Positions 1 to 6,077 of a stretch of DNA of 14,279 nt are shown one piece after another. Position 1 is the first letter of the stretch; every line of letters starts with the position of its first letter. The translations under genes were made by a program, and so were the position numbers. The notes beneath the pieces are model-generated. The model was given only the letters and a program-made list of their open reading frames with translations, had not been told where the DNA came from and did no database searches. Origin of the DNA: a candidate division TA06 bacterium (GTDB lineage: Bacteria; Ratteibacteria; UBA8468; MWAK01); the NCBI GenBank assembly GCA_022704925.1, contig JAKJFK010000021.1:1-14279 (forward strand). Direction: 5' to 3'.

Positions 1-582
1 ATCGGAGAGGTAGGGGGTAACGAATTCGGAGAACATGTTCGGACTGAGGAAGGGTCCGGTGTTGAAACAGTAATCGACCGTAAGCACGTATCCATCCAGT
101 CCGCCGTGCCGGGCGTACCGCTCGGCCATCTCGAGCGACCGGTTTACGTTGTCACGGGCCTCCGCCTTCATCTTTTCCGGTTCGTCGGCCAGCCGGCTGG
201 TGAACTCCACCATCCGGTTCCCGGAGGGAATTCCGTAAGTGCAGTCACCGCCCAGCAGGAGGCAGTAACGGTCGCCCGATTTCTCGCGCAGCAGGTCCAG
301 CATGCGGAAGACCTCCGTCTCGGGGTGCCCGGGGTTGGGACGCACGAAGATGGCCGAGTGGCCGAAACGTTCGGCCACCGCCAGCCAGAGATCGGCGATT
401 TCGTTCCGGTGCAGCTGCCGCTCCTTCTCGGTCATCTGGTCCCACTGGTAGTAATGGCGCTGGCGCGGGTGTACCTTGCCGAAGGCCTCCATGGTAAGGA
501 AGAAGTCGAGTTCAAAATGGGGAACGCGGCCGATGATGGGTTTCCGTTCCAGGGCGGCTATGAAAGTTTCCCTCGGGGTCAT
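1..582 (-). CDS. Uroporphyrinogen decarboxylase (URO-D/MtaA/CmuA)-family protein, 5' part only
   Basis: The first 194 codons are present and the gene runs off the left edge. The start M-T-P-R-E-T-F-I-A-A-L-E-R, followed by R-V-P-H-F-E-L, is typical of the URO-D superfamily branch found next to corrinoid or methyltransferase systems in anaerobes rather than of haem-pathway HemE. Near the edge, F-N-T-G-P-F-L-S-P-x-M-F matches the family's conserved 'GPF.SP..F' segment. These proteins form a TIM barrel and usually act in the cytoplasm as methyl-cobamide:coenzyme M-type methyltransferases or as uncharacterised relatives. The substrate cannot be read from this fragment. The ATG at 580-582 was chosen because a GGAG lies about seven bases upstream and the family start fits. 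The gene diverges from the DXS-like gene. Family assignment is fairly sure, function is not. Confidence 0.82.
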   Translation of the reverse strand, partial: MTPRETFIAALERKPIIGRVPHFELDFFLTMEAFGKVHPRQRHYYQWDQMTEKERQLHRNEIADLWLAVAERFGHSAIFVRPNPGHPETEVFRMLDLLREKSGDRYCLLLGGDCTYGIPSGNRMVEFTSRLADEPEKMKAEARDNVNRSLEMAERYARHGGLDGYVLTVDYCFNTGPFLSPNMFSEFVTPYLSD

Positions 583-606
583 GGCGGGCTCCGGGTTGAA
601 TGCAAA

Positions 607-623
607 GGTCGTTCGGTACGACC
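607..623. promoter_or_regulatory. Perfect 17-base inverted repeat in the leader of the UroD-like gene (operator or RNA hairpin)
   Basis: GGTCGT and ACGACC are exact reverse complements separated by five bases. The repeat sits between the candidate -10 element and the ATG of the UroD-like gene, about 25 bases before the start codon. That position fits a repressor operator or a 5'UTR stem-loop. No regulator is encoded in the window, so the partner is unknown. Confidence 0.4.
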
Positions 624-644
624 GATTAGCGATCCTGTCTCCTT

Positions 645-653
645 ATTTTATCA
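645..653 (-). promoter_or_regulatory. Extended -10 promoter candidate for the UroD-like gene
   Basis: Read on the minus strand, TGATAAAAT gives an extended -10 (TG-n-TAAAAT). No convincing -35 hexamer lies 17 bases upstream, which is tolerable for an extended -10 promoter. It would start transcription near 638, giving a leader of about 55 bases that contains the 607-623 inverted repeat. Confidence 0.4.
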
Positions 654-663
654 CATTTTCCAT

Positions 664-693
664 TAGACAGACGGCCTTTAAAAGAGATAAAAT
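664..693 (+). promoter_or_regulatory. Sigma70-type promoter for the DXS-like operon
   Basis: TAGACA (664-669, five of six matches to TTGACA) is followed after 18 bases by TAAAAT (688-693, five of six matches to TATAAT), in an AT-rich patch that contrasts with the GC-rich surroundings. The predicted start of transcription near 700 leaves a leader of about 43 bases before the ATG at 743. Confidence 0.55.
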
Positions 694-742
694 AATAATT
701 TTTAAGATTGGGACGGCAAGCCCCGTTTCACGACAGCGAAAA

Positions 743-2563
743 ATGATACTGGAAAAGTTGAACCGAACCGGCGACATCAAGTCCCTGGCCTTCCAGGAGT
801 TGCCGGAACTGGCCCGCGAACTTCGGCAACTGGTCATCCAGACCGTTTCGGAGACGGGTGGTCACCTGGCCTCCAACCTTGGCGTGGTGGAGTTGACCAT
901 CATCCTGCACCGGTTACTTGACCTGGAACGGGACGCCATTATCTGGGATGTCGGGCACCAGTGTTATATCCATAAAATACTGACCGGCCGCCGGGATGTC
1001 TTCCCCCGACTCCGGACCTACCGCGGCCTTTCCGGTTTTCCCGATCCGAACGAAAGTCCGGCCGACCCATTCCGGACCGGCCATTCCAGCACTTCGATCT
1101 CGACCGCCCTGGGTCTGGTGGCGGGCGGCCACCCGGGCCGGGTGGTGGCGGTGATCGGCGACGCTTCCCTGGGCGGCGGCGTTGCCTTTGAGGGACTCAA
1201 CCAGGCGGCGGCCTCCCAGGCCAACCTCTGTGTCGTGCTGAATGCCAACGACATGGCCATTTCACGCACCACCGGCGGAGTCGCCCTTTCCCTGACCAAG
1301 CTGATCGCCAATCACCAGATGGAGGCGCTCCGCCAGCACATCCGCTCCTTTCTGACCCGCTTCCCGCTGCTTGGGCCGGATACGGTCGGCCTGCTGCACA
1401 AGCTGGAGGAGGGGATCAAGAACCTGCTGGGTCCGGCCGCCCTTTTCGAAAGCATCGGTTTCCGTTATTTCGGACCCTTTGACGGGCACAACCTGGAGCA
1501 ACTCCAGGAGGCCTTCAAGAAAATCCTGGATCTGTCCGGCCCGCGGTTGATCCACGTAGTCACCCGGAAGGGACGCGGTTACGGGCCGGCCGAAAAGGAT
1601 CCGGAGAGTTTCCATTCCACCGAGCCGTTTGAGGTGGAGACCGGTCGGGCGCACCCCGGGCGGGCCTCGGAGATTTCCTACCGCGATGTTTTTTCGAGGG
1701 CGTTGCTGAAAATGGCCGCCGACCGCCCGGAACTGGTGGCGGTAACTGCCGCCATGGCCCGGGGCACCGGCCTGGAACCGTTCCGGAAAGAGTACCCGGA
1801 ACGTTTTTTTGATGTCGGTATCGCCGAGCAGTCGGCGGTGGCCTTTGCGGCCGGCCTGGCGCGGGCCGGCAAAAAACCGGTGGTCGCCATTTATTCCACT
1901 TTCTTCCAGCGCGCCTTCGACCAGGTCTTTCAGGAAGTTTGCCTTCAGGGTCTGCCCGTAGTTTTTGTTCTTTCCAATAACGGTCTGGTCGGGGAGGATG
2001 GGCCTACCCACCACGGGCTCTTCACCCTTGCCTACCTTCGTTCTCTGCCCGGCCTGCGCCTGCTGGTCCCCGGTTCCTATGCACAACTCGAGGAATTGCT
2101 CGCGGCCGCCCTTTCGGGATCCGGACCGACTCTGCTGGTCTATCCCAAAGATCGCGGTCCGGAACGGCTGGAAGCCCTGGATCCGGGAGCCCGTTTTCGG
2201 CTGCTGGCGGCCGGCAGCCTTGGGGAAACGGCCCGGGAGGCGGTTGAGCGCTTGCGGACCGACGGCCTTCCGGTCGGCTTTATCCCGGTGGGACACCTCA
2301 AGCCGCTGGATGAGGAGCTTTTGAGCCGGGCGGTCGAAAATGCCGGCGGGCTGATTACGGCGGAGGAAAATGTTCAAGGCGGGTTCGGAAGCGCGGTGCT
2401 GGAATGGTGCGGCGCTCGGGGCCGGCTTCTTCCCATCCTTAATATTACGGCGCCCGATCGGTTTGTAACCTTTGGCCGGCGCCGGGAACTGCTGGCGGAG
2501 ATCGGCCTGGACGCGGCGGGCATTTACCGGCGGACGGCCGATTTCATCCGGAGCTTGATCTGA
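743..2563 (+). CDS. Divergent 1-deoxy-D-xylulose-5-phosphate synthase (DXS)-like thiamine-diphosphate enzyme
   Basis: This 606-residue protein has the full DXS layout: pyrimidine-diphosphate domain, transketolase pyrimidine domain and C-terminal domain (DXS is usually about 620 residues). True DXS joins pyruvate and glyceraldehyde 3-phosphate to make DXP in the cytoplasm, the first step of the MEP isoprenoid pathway. Visible equivalents are H41 (G-G-H-L-A-S), H72 (D-V-G-H-Q), D140, N169, H248 (F-D-G-H), E362 (I-A-E-Q), R390 (F-F-Q-R), D419 and H423 (D-G-P-T-H). Unusually, the cofactor GDG motif reads G-D-A, I-A-E-Q-H reads I-A-E-Q-S, and the two phosphate-binding arginines (E. coli R420 and R478) are N412 and V466. 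The frame is open upstream, but ATG 743 gives the canonical family N-terminus; its ribosome site is weak. The ferredoxin gene follows after 10 bases. It is either a drifted DXS or a paralogue with a new substrate, so no symbol is given. Confidence 0.85.
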   Translation: MILEKLNRTGDIKSLAFQELPELARELRQLVIQTVSETGGHLASNLGVVELTIILHRLLDLERDAIIWDVGHQCYIHKILTGRRDVFPRLRTYRGLSGFPDPNESPADPFRTGHSSTSISTALGLVAGGHPGRVVAVIGDASLGGGVAFEGLNQAAASQANLCVVLNANDMAISRTTGGVALSLTKLIANHQMEALRQHIRSFLTRFPLLGPDTVGLLHKLEEGIKNLLGPAALFESIGFRYFGPFDGHNLEQLQEAFKKILDLSGPRLIHVVTRKGRGYGPAEKDPESFHSTEPFEVETGRAHPGRASEISYRDVFSRALLKMAADRPELVAVTAAMARGTGLEPFRKEYPERFFDVGIAEQSAVAFAAGLARAGKKPVVAIYSTFFQRAFDQVFQEVCLQGLPVVFVLSNNGLVGEDGPTHHGLFTLAYLRSLPGLRLLVPGSYAQLEELLAAALSGSGPTLLVYPKDRGPERLEALDPGARFRLLAAGSLGETAREAVERLRTDGLPVGFIPVGHLKPLDEELLSRAVENAGGLITAEENVQGGFGSAVLEWCGARGRLLPILNITAPDRFVTFGRRRELLAEIGLDAAGIYRRTADFIRSLI

Positions 2564-2573
2564 CAGGAGGCCC

Positions 2574-2828
2574 ATGGGCAAGACCGGGTTCGAGGTTAAG
2601 GTGGATATCGAGCGTTGCAAGGGATGCGGGCTCTGTTTGGCCTTCTGCACCCGGGGTCATCTATCTCTTTCGGAGACCAAGAACCGTCGGGGTTGCCATT
2701 ATGCCCTGGTACGAGCGGGCGGTCAATCCTGTACCGGTTGCCTGCGCTGCGCCTTGATCTGCCCGGACGCCGCCCTGGAGATTACCCGGAGCGAAGGACC
2801 GGTTTTGGCAGTAAAATCGGATAAGTGA
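2574..2828 (+). CDS. Two-cluster [4Fe-4S] ferredoxin, KorD/PorD-like
   Basis: This 84-residue protein has two C-x2-C-x2-C-x3-C motifs (C15, C18, C21, C25 and C53, C56, C59, C63), each expected to hold a [4Fe-4S] cluster. The layout, with a V-D-I-E-R-C-K-G-C-G start and the second motif ending C-P-D-A-A-L-E-I, resembles the delta (ferredoxin) subunit of 2-oxoacid:ferredoxin oxidoreductases. The usual proline after the first motif is replaced by threonine, and there is an extra cysteine, C41. The start is well supported by GGAGG just upstream, and the gene begins 10 bases after the DXS-like stop, so the two are probably co-transcribed. The alpha, beta and gamma subunits are absent from the window. 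It may therefore be a free electron carrier, perhaps for the [4Fe-4S] enzymes of the MEP pathway, IspG and IspH (inference), or an orphan. Confidence 0.85.
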   Translation: MGKTGFEVKVDIERCKGCGLCLAFCTRGHLSLSETKNRRGCHYALVRAGGQSCTGCLRCALICPDAALEITRSEGPVLAVKSDK

Positions 2829-2834
2829 TAGAAT
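2805..2834 (+). promoter_or_regulatory. Sigma70-type promoter for the first two-helix membrane protein
   Basis: TTGGCA (2805-2810) and TAGAAT (2829-2834) are each five of six matches to consensus, separated by 18 bases. The element overlaps the 3' end of the ferredoxin gene and would start transcription near 2841, about 20 bases before the ATG at 2862. The membrane-protein block can therefore be expressed apart from the DXS-like gene and ferredoxin. Confidence 0.5.
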
Positions 2835-2861
2835 AAATCGAACCAGATTCGAGGAGGGAAA

Positions 2862-3440
2862 ATGACGGATGTTTCAAGTAGTGCAGTTTCGCTGCTGGCA
2901 CTTCTTCTTTCGGCCCTCGGCGTGACCGGGTTCATCCTGTCCCTCATCCTGCGGGAATTTAACCGGCCGAAGTTCGTGGTGGCGCTGATACTCTCCCTGG
3001 CCATGCTGGCCGGCGGGACTTACTTCTGCTGGAGGACTTTCCAGCCGCCGTTCGAGGGTACGGCCGGTTCTCGGTTGCCCGGCCGGAGTCCGGTCCTCGA
3101 TCAGGACCGCCTGCCTCGGCCTTCGTCCGGGATCAGCCTCGAGCTGAAGCAGGGGGAAAAGCAGATTACCCTGGCCGACGGCGAGACCCTTCCCCTGAAG
3201 AAGGGGGCGCGGATCATTCTGACCGATGTCAAGGTTCCCGGAGTGGCGCCTTCCCGGATAAGGGTTAACGTGGTCGGTTTTATCGGCAATCCAAATCGGG
3301 AGGCCGAAGATCGAAACGTGGAGATTGACACCAATGGTTTCCTGCGGAAGTTCGCTTTGAATCCGGAGGGGACGCGTTACAAGGTGGCCGTTTTGCGGGA
3401 CAAGGATGAAATTGCCGCCTTTTTCCTGGATTTGAAGTGA
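2862..3440 (+). CDS. Uncharacterised two-helix membrane protein with a C-terminal soluble domain
   Basis: This 192-residue protein has no family I recognise. Two hydrophobic helices (about residues 8-30 and 37-57) flank a short basic turn, R-E-F-N-R-P-K-F-V-V. After a proline- and arginine-rich linker (about 61-90), residues 90-192 look beta-rich and mostly hydrophilic, with L-A-D-G-E-T-L-P-L-K-K-G-A-R and V-N-V-V-G-F-I-G-N segments. With both helices forming a hairpin, the N- and C-termini would be on the same side of the membrane. A very strong ribosome site, GAGGAGGG, lies just before ATG 2862. The helical hairpin is clearly related to the next gene's product (shared P-K-F-V-V-x-L-I-L-S-L and A-G-G), so the pair arose by duplication followed by gain or loss of the soluble domain. 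Function is unknown. Confidence 0.75.
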   Translation: MTDVSSSAVSLLALLLSALGVTGFILSLILREFNRPKFVVALILSLAMLAGGTYFCWRTFQPPFEGTAGSRLPGRSPVLDQDRLPRPSSGISLELKQGEKQITLADGETLPLKKGARIILTDVKVPGVAPSRIRVNVVGFIGNPNREAEDRNVEIDTNGFLRKFALNPEGTRYKVAVLRDKDEIAAFFLDLK

Positions 3441-3463
3441 TCCGCGGGCGGTTTTCACCCGGT

Positions 3464-3492
3464 TTGACAGCCGGAAGCGGGGGTGATACAAT
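3464..3492 (+). promoter_or_regulatory. Near-consensus sigma70 promoter for the second two-helix membrane protein
   Basis: A perfect TTGACA (3464-3469), an ideal 17-base spacer and TACAAT (3487-3492, five of six matches) make this the best promoter in the window. The start point would be near 3499. A terminator-like hairpin follows almost at once, so expression may be attenuated. Confidence 0.7.
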
Positions 3493-3512
3493 AATTCAAA
3501 TAGAATTGCTCC

Positions 3513-3542
3513 GGCTCTAAAATGCTCAGAGCTCTTTTTTTT
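3513..3542 (+). terminator. Rho-independent terminator or attenuator candidate
   Basis: GCTCT (3514-3518) pairs with AGAGC (3528-3532) around a nine-base loop. A G-T wobble pair at the base can extend the stem, and the run TCTTTTTTTT follows. The stem is short but the T-run is strong. It could end transcripts of the 2862-3440 gene, but it also lies only about 15 bases after the predicted start of the 3464-3492 promoter, which would make it an early terminator. Three copies of GCTC in the leader compete for the single GAGC arm. Confidence 0.45.
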
Positions 3543-3576
3543 ATTGAAACCTGTTAGAAAACCGGGAGGTGTGATT

Positions 3577-3861
3577 ATGGATTATACGATGGGGTATTTG
3601 CTCGCATTGCTGCTGGTAGGCGTGGGTTTTCTGGCGTTTATCCTGGCCCTGATCGTCCTGGAAGTCAGCAAGCCGAAATTTGTGGTGTCTCTGATTCTTT
3701 CCCTGCTTCTGGTTCTCGCGGGCGGATACTACTATTATGTTGTCATGCAGGTCGAGAAGGGAGTTGCCAACGCCAACATAATCCACGGCCTCTTCTCGCC
3801 GGCCGCTCCGATGGTAGAAGCGCCCGTTGTTCCCGAAGTTCCGGCGACTCCGGCGCGATAA
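3577..3861 (+). CDS. Uncharacterised small two-helix membrane protein with a proline-rich tail
   Basis: This 94-residue protein has helices at about residues 6-29 and 35-57 joined by L-E-V-S-K-P-K-F-V-V, followed by a 35-residue tail rich in Ala, Pro and Val. It is a sister of the preceding membrane protein over the whole hairpin (L-L-A-L-L-L, F-I-L-x-L-I, P-K-F-V-V-x-L-I-L-S-L, A-G-G), but lacks the soluble domain. The ATG at 3577 is chosen because GGGAGGT ends seven bases before it. A GTG at 3571 abuts that site and is too close to use, and the frame's earlier region lacks a ribosome site. The gene has its own strong promoter. Function is unknown; small hairpin proteins of this sort often act as assembly partners of larger membrane complexes, which here is only a guess. 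Confidence 0.72.
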   Translation: MDYTMGYLLALLLVGVGFLAFILALIVLEVSKPKFVVSLILSLLLVLAGGYYYYVVMQVEKGVANANIIHGLFSPAAPMVEAPVVPEVPATPAR

Positions 3862-3865
3862 GCCC

Positions 3866-3885
3866 CGGTATTTAACCGTTTTTTT
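3866..3885 (+). terminator. Weak intrinsic terminator candidate after the small membrane protein
   Basis: CGGT (3866-3869) and ACCG (3875-3878) form a short four-pair stem followed by seven T residues. The same bases lie inside a longer inverted repeat, GCCCCGG (3862-3868) with CCGGGGC (3888-3894), so two exclusive foldings exist: one with the T-run free and one with it in the loop. Strength is doubtful because the short stem is only four pairs. Confidence 0.4.
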
Positions 3886-3924
3886 ATCCGGGGCCTCCGG
3901 GCGTCGGGTAACCGGGGTGTTGAC

Positions 3925-4638
3925 ATGCTTAAGCTTCCTCGATTTACAAGAAAGATCCCGGAAGACCGGCGCCGGTGGCTTTGGGTTGCTGCCGGCGTAG
4001 TTTTGTTTTCCTTGCTACTTCTTCTGTTGCGCACCTGCGGACGACCGGCGGTCGGAAGTGGCCGCCGGCATCTTCAGGACCTTGCCTCCCCAAGCCCCGA
4101 ACGGCGGATCGAAGCCATTCACGGATTGGTTCGTTTGCGCGCCAAAGCCGCCCTGCCCGAACTCGAAAAATTACTGGCTGAGGATTCCGAAGACCGGGTT
4201 CGTCGGGCCGCCGCCTACGCGTTTCTGAACCTGGACCCGGATGGTTTCCGTTCGCGGTTGTCGGCCAGCCAAAATGATCGGGTTAGCATCATCTGTCTGG
4301 AGATTCTGGCCCGGCAGGAGCGGGAGAAGGCCCTGCCGGAACTGGAGAGGTTGATCCGCTCGGCTTCGGCTCCGGTCCGTCTGGCCGCCCTCGCGGAGCT
4401 GGGATCGATCGGGGGATCGGAAGCGGTCGGGATTCTTTTCCGTTTGGTCGAAGAGACCCGGCTGGACAGCCGCCTTCAGGTGGAGGCACTGGTTCGCCTG
4501 GGGGAGCTGGCCGAACTTGACGCGGTTGAACGCCTGACCAAACTGGCCGAAAAGGAGTCCGACCCCTCAACGCGCAGGCTGATTCTGGATACCGCCGGCC
4601 GGATTGAGAAGAGGACGAACCCGGACCGGGCGCGATAA
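3925..4638 (+). CDS. Membrane-anchored HEAT-repeat protein, copy 1
   Basis: This 237-residue protein has a basic N-terminus, one transmembrane helix at about residues 18-36 and, after L-R-T-C-G, a helical-repeat domain to the end. About five HEAT/PBS-lyase-type helix pairs are visible (for example R-R-I-E-A-I-H-G-L-V-R-L, V-R-R-A-A-A-Y-A-F-L-N-L and V-R-L-A-A-L-A-E-L-G), spaced about 30-40 residues apart. Such domains are protein-binding scaffolds. The basic residues before the helix suggest an N-in topology with the repeats outside the cytoplasm. It is homologous throughout to the 5385-6077 product, and each is followed by a pilin gene, so the pair was duplicated as a unit. ATG 3925 has GGGGTG about six bases upstream. 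A role in assembling or recognising its neighbouring pilin is inferred from context only. Confidence 0.78.
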   Translation: MLKLPRFTRKIPEDRRRWLWVAAGVVLFSLLLLLLRTCGRPAVGSGRRHLQDLASPSPERRIEAIHGLVRLRAKAALPELEKLLAEDSEDRVRRAAAYAFLNLDPDGFRSRLSASQNDRVSIICLEILARQEREKALPELERLIRSASAPVRLAALAELGSIGGSEAVGILFRLVEETRLDSRLQVEALVRLGELAELDAVERLTKLAEKESDPSTRRLILDTAGRIEKRTNPDRAR

Positions 4639-4658
4639 ACAAAGAGCCCGCCTTTGTT
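4638..4658 (+). other. Stem-loop between HEAT copy 1 and pilin copy 1
   Basis: AACAAAG (4638-4644) and CTTTGTT (4652-4658) are exact complements around a seven-base loop, starting at the last base of the HEAT stop codon. There is no T-run after it, so a terminator is unlikely. It may be an mRNA processing or stability element that lets the downstream pilin be made in greater amount (inference). Confidence 0.4.
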
Positions 4659-4682
4659 AACAAATAATCTCGGAGGTGATTT

Positions 4683-5345
4683 ATGCACCGACGGGGATTT
4701 ACGCTGATTGAACTGCTGGTGGTTATCGCCATCATCAATATCCTGGCCAGCCAGATGCTGCCGGCCCTCTCCACCGCGCGGGAAAAAGGGCGTCAGGCCA
4801 ACTGCATCAACAACCTCAAGCAATTCTCGTTGGCCATCGAAATGTACCGGATGGATTACAATTACGATTTCCCCTACTGGCTCAGCAACCTGCAGCCCAC
4901 CTATCTTGGAAACTCTCCCAAAATCCTGCGCTGCCTGACCGACCAGAACGACGGTCTGCTGGGGCACGGTTTTGAGGAGTGGAACGCGAATGCTTCCGGC
5001 AACTGGAGCGGTTGTGATATTTACGGGCAGTCCAAAGCCGCCCGCAATGACAATCTTGGCGACGGTCCGACCAGCAACACCCCCCGTAACGGTTCCTACC
5101 TTTACATGTTCAATCCAGATCCGGCCCCGGACGTGGTGGTGGTACCGGAAGGGCTGGCCAGCGGTACCAGCTGGCGAGACTATACCCTCCACATGCTGAC
5201 GAGTTCTCCCTACCGGGGACACACGCCGGCGGTTCGTTGCCTCTGGCACAAGAACCGGACGCTGGGACCGGTCCTGAATATCGCCAGCGAGGATTACGGC
5301 ACTTACCTTTCCGAGTATTACGACTGGACGACCTCCTACCGTTGA
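4683..5345 (+). CDS. Type IV pilin-like/pseudopilin protein, copy 1
   Basis: This 220-residue protein starts with a five-residue basic leader and the prepilin peptidase site [10 protein letters not shown], with glutamate at mature position 5 and a hydrophobic helix to about residue 29. The prepilin is expected to be cleaved and N-methylated by a PilD-type peptidase, then held in the inner membrane or built into a pilus or type II secretion-like filament. The C-terminal part, with R-C-L-W-H (185-189) and V-L-N-I (197-200), matches the large family of such pilins in PVC-type bacteria. Cysteines C41, C84 and C186 are shared with copy 2. Within the helix, [10 protein letters not shown] puts polar residues where the family usually has alanine or leucine. 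CGGAGG eight bases before ATG 4683 supports the start. No pilus motor genes are nearby. Confidence 0.88.
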   Translation: MHRRGFTLIELLVVIAIINILASQMLPALSTAREKGRQANCINNLKQFSLAIEMYRMDYNYDFPYWLSNLQPTYLGNSPKILRCLTDQNDGLLGHGFEEWNANASGNWSGCDIYGQSKAARNDNLGDGPTSNTPRNGSYLYMFNPDPAPDVVVVPEGLASGTSWRDYTLHMLTSSPYRGHTPAVRCLWHKNRTLGPVLNIASEDYGTYLSEYYDWTTSYR

Positions 5346-5384
5346 TCGGGGCATTTTAAAAGCGAGCGGAATGGGAATCCAAAC

Positions 5385-6077
5385 ATGACGGATAAAAACC
5401 AAAAGCAGTTTTTGAAGATCGCCGGTTTGACATTCCTGATTATTATTTTCATAACCCTGGGATTTGCCCGCGGCTGCCGCCGCGGCCGGACGCCCAGCGA
5501 AGCACTTCACCTGGAAAAGCTTAAGGATGACAAGGTCATGGTCCGGATCGAGGCCGCCTTCGCCCTTAGCCGGCAGGGTACGCCGACGGCGCTGCCGGCA
5601 CTGGAGAAGACCTTGAAAGAGGACAACGATCCGGGTGTGCGCCGGGCGGCGGCCTGGGCGATCGCCTGCATCAAGCCGGAGAACCTGAAGCCCTACCTGA
5701 CCGGATCAGACGCTTTTTTGAAGCTGGTCGCCCTCGAGAAGCTGGGCGAGCTTGATTTCCGCGCCGGCCGCCGTGATTTCCTGGCCGATCTCGTCCCGCG
5801 GATCCGGGATGAAAACCTGGAGGTAGCCCGGACGGCGGTCACTCTGGTGGCCCGGTCCGGCGGACCCAAGGCCCTGACCTCCCTGGAGGAGGCCGCCCGG
5901 AGCAGCGGCCTGGATGAGTCGATCCGGGTCCTGGCGATCACGAAACTGGGTGAAACCGGCGACGATTCGGTTCTTCCCGCGCTGAGTGAGATTGGTTCGA
6001 AGGAAGGCGGAGATCTACGCCAGGCGGCCCAGGAGGCGGCCAAGGCAATCACTGAACGCAAACGAGGTGAAACATGA
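5385..6077 (+). CDS. Membrane-anchored HEAT-repeat protein, copy 2
   Basis: This 230-residue protein has one transmembrane helix at about residues 11-28, then a basic R-G-C-R-R-G-R segment and five or so HEAT-type helix pairs (such as V-R-I-E-A-A-F-A-L-S-R and V-R-R-A-A-A-W-A-I) running to the C-terminus. It shares the layout, the cysteine just after the helix and many repeat residues (A-L-P-x-L-E-K, V-R-R-A-A-A) with copy 1. The downstream pilin start codon overlaps its stop as ATGA at 6074-6077, so translation of the two is coupled and near 1:1 production is likely. That is the best sequence evidence that HEAT protein and pilin work together. The ribosome site before ATG 5385 is weak. No enzymatic motif is seen, and it is not a phycobilin lyase in this context. 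Confidence 0.78.
   Translation: MTDKNQKQFLKIAGLTFLIIIFITLGFARGCRRGRTPSEALHLEKLKDDKVMVRIEAAFALSRQGTPTALPALEKTLKEDNDPGVRRAAAWAIACIKPENLKPYLTGSDAFLKLVALEKLGELDFRAGRRDFLADLVPRIRDENLEVARTAVTLVARSGGPKALTSLEEAARSSGLDESIRVLAITKLGETGDDSVLPALSEIGSKEGGDLRQAAQEAAKAITERKRGET

Noticed and set aside
476-742. Longer N-terminus for the DXS-like protein
   Set aside because: The extension overlaps the divergent UroD-like gene and both promoters, has no family match and would place the DXS start far from its canonical beginning at 743.
1262-2650. A 462-codon open frame opposite the DXS-like gene
   Set aside because: Low-complexity translation opposite a conserved enzyme; stop-poor GC-rich antisense explains it.
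2574-2828. Calling the ferredoxin a true KorD subunit
   Set aside because: No alpha, beta or gamma subunit gene is adjacent, so only resemblance is claimed.
3920-3948. TTGACA at 3920-3925 as a -35 box before HEAT copy 1
   Set aside because: Its partner at 17 bases, TTTACA, matches the -10 consensus poorly and both lie at or inside the coding start.
4476-5510. A 344-codon open frame on the minus strand across HEAT copy 1 and pilin copy 1
   Set aside because: It is antisense to two well-supported genes. Its similarity to another antisense frame at 5693-6922 just mirrors the sense-strand duplication. No ribosome site or family match.
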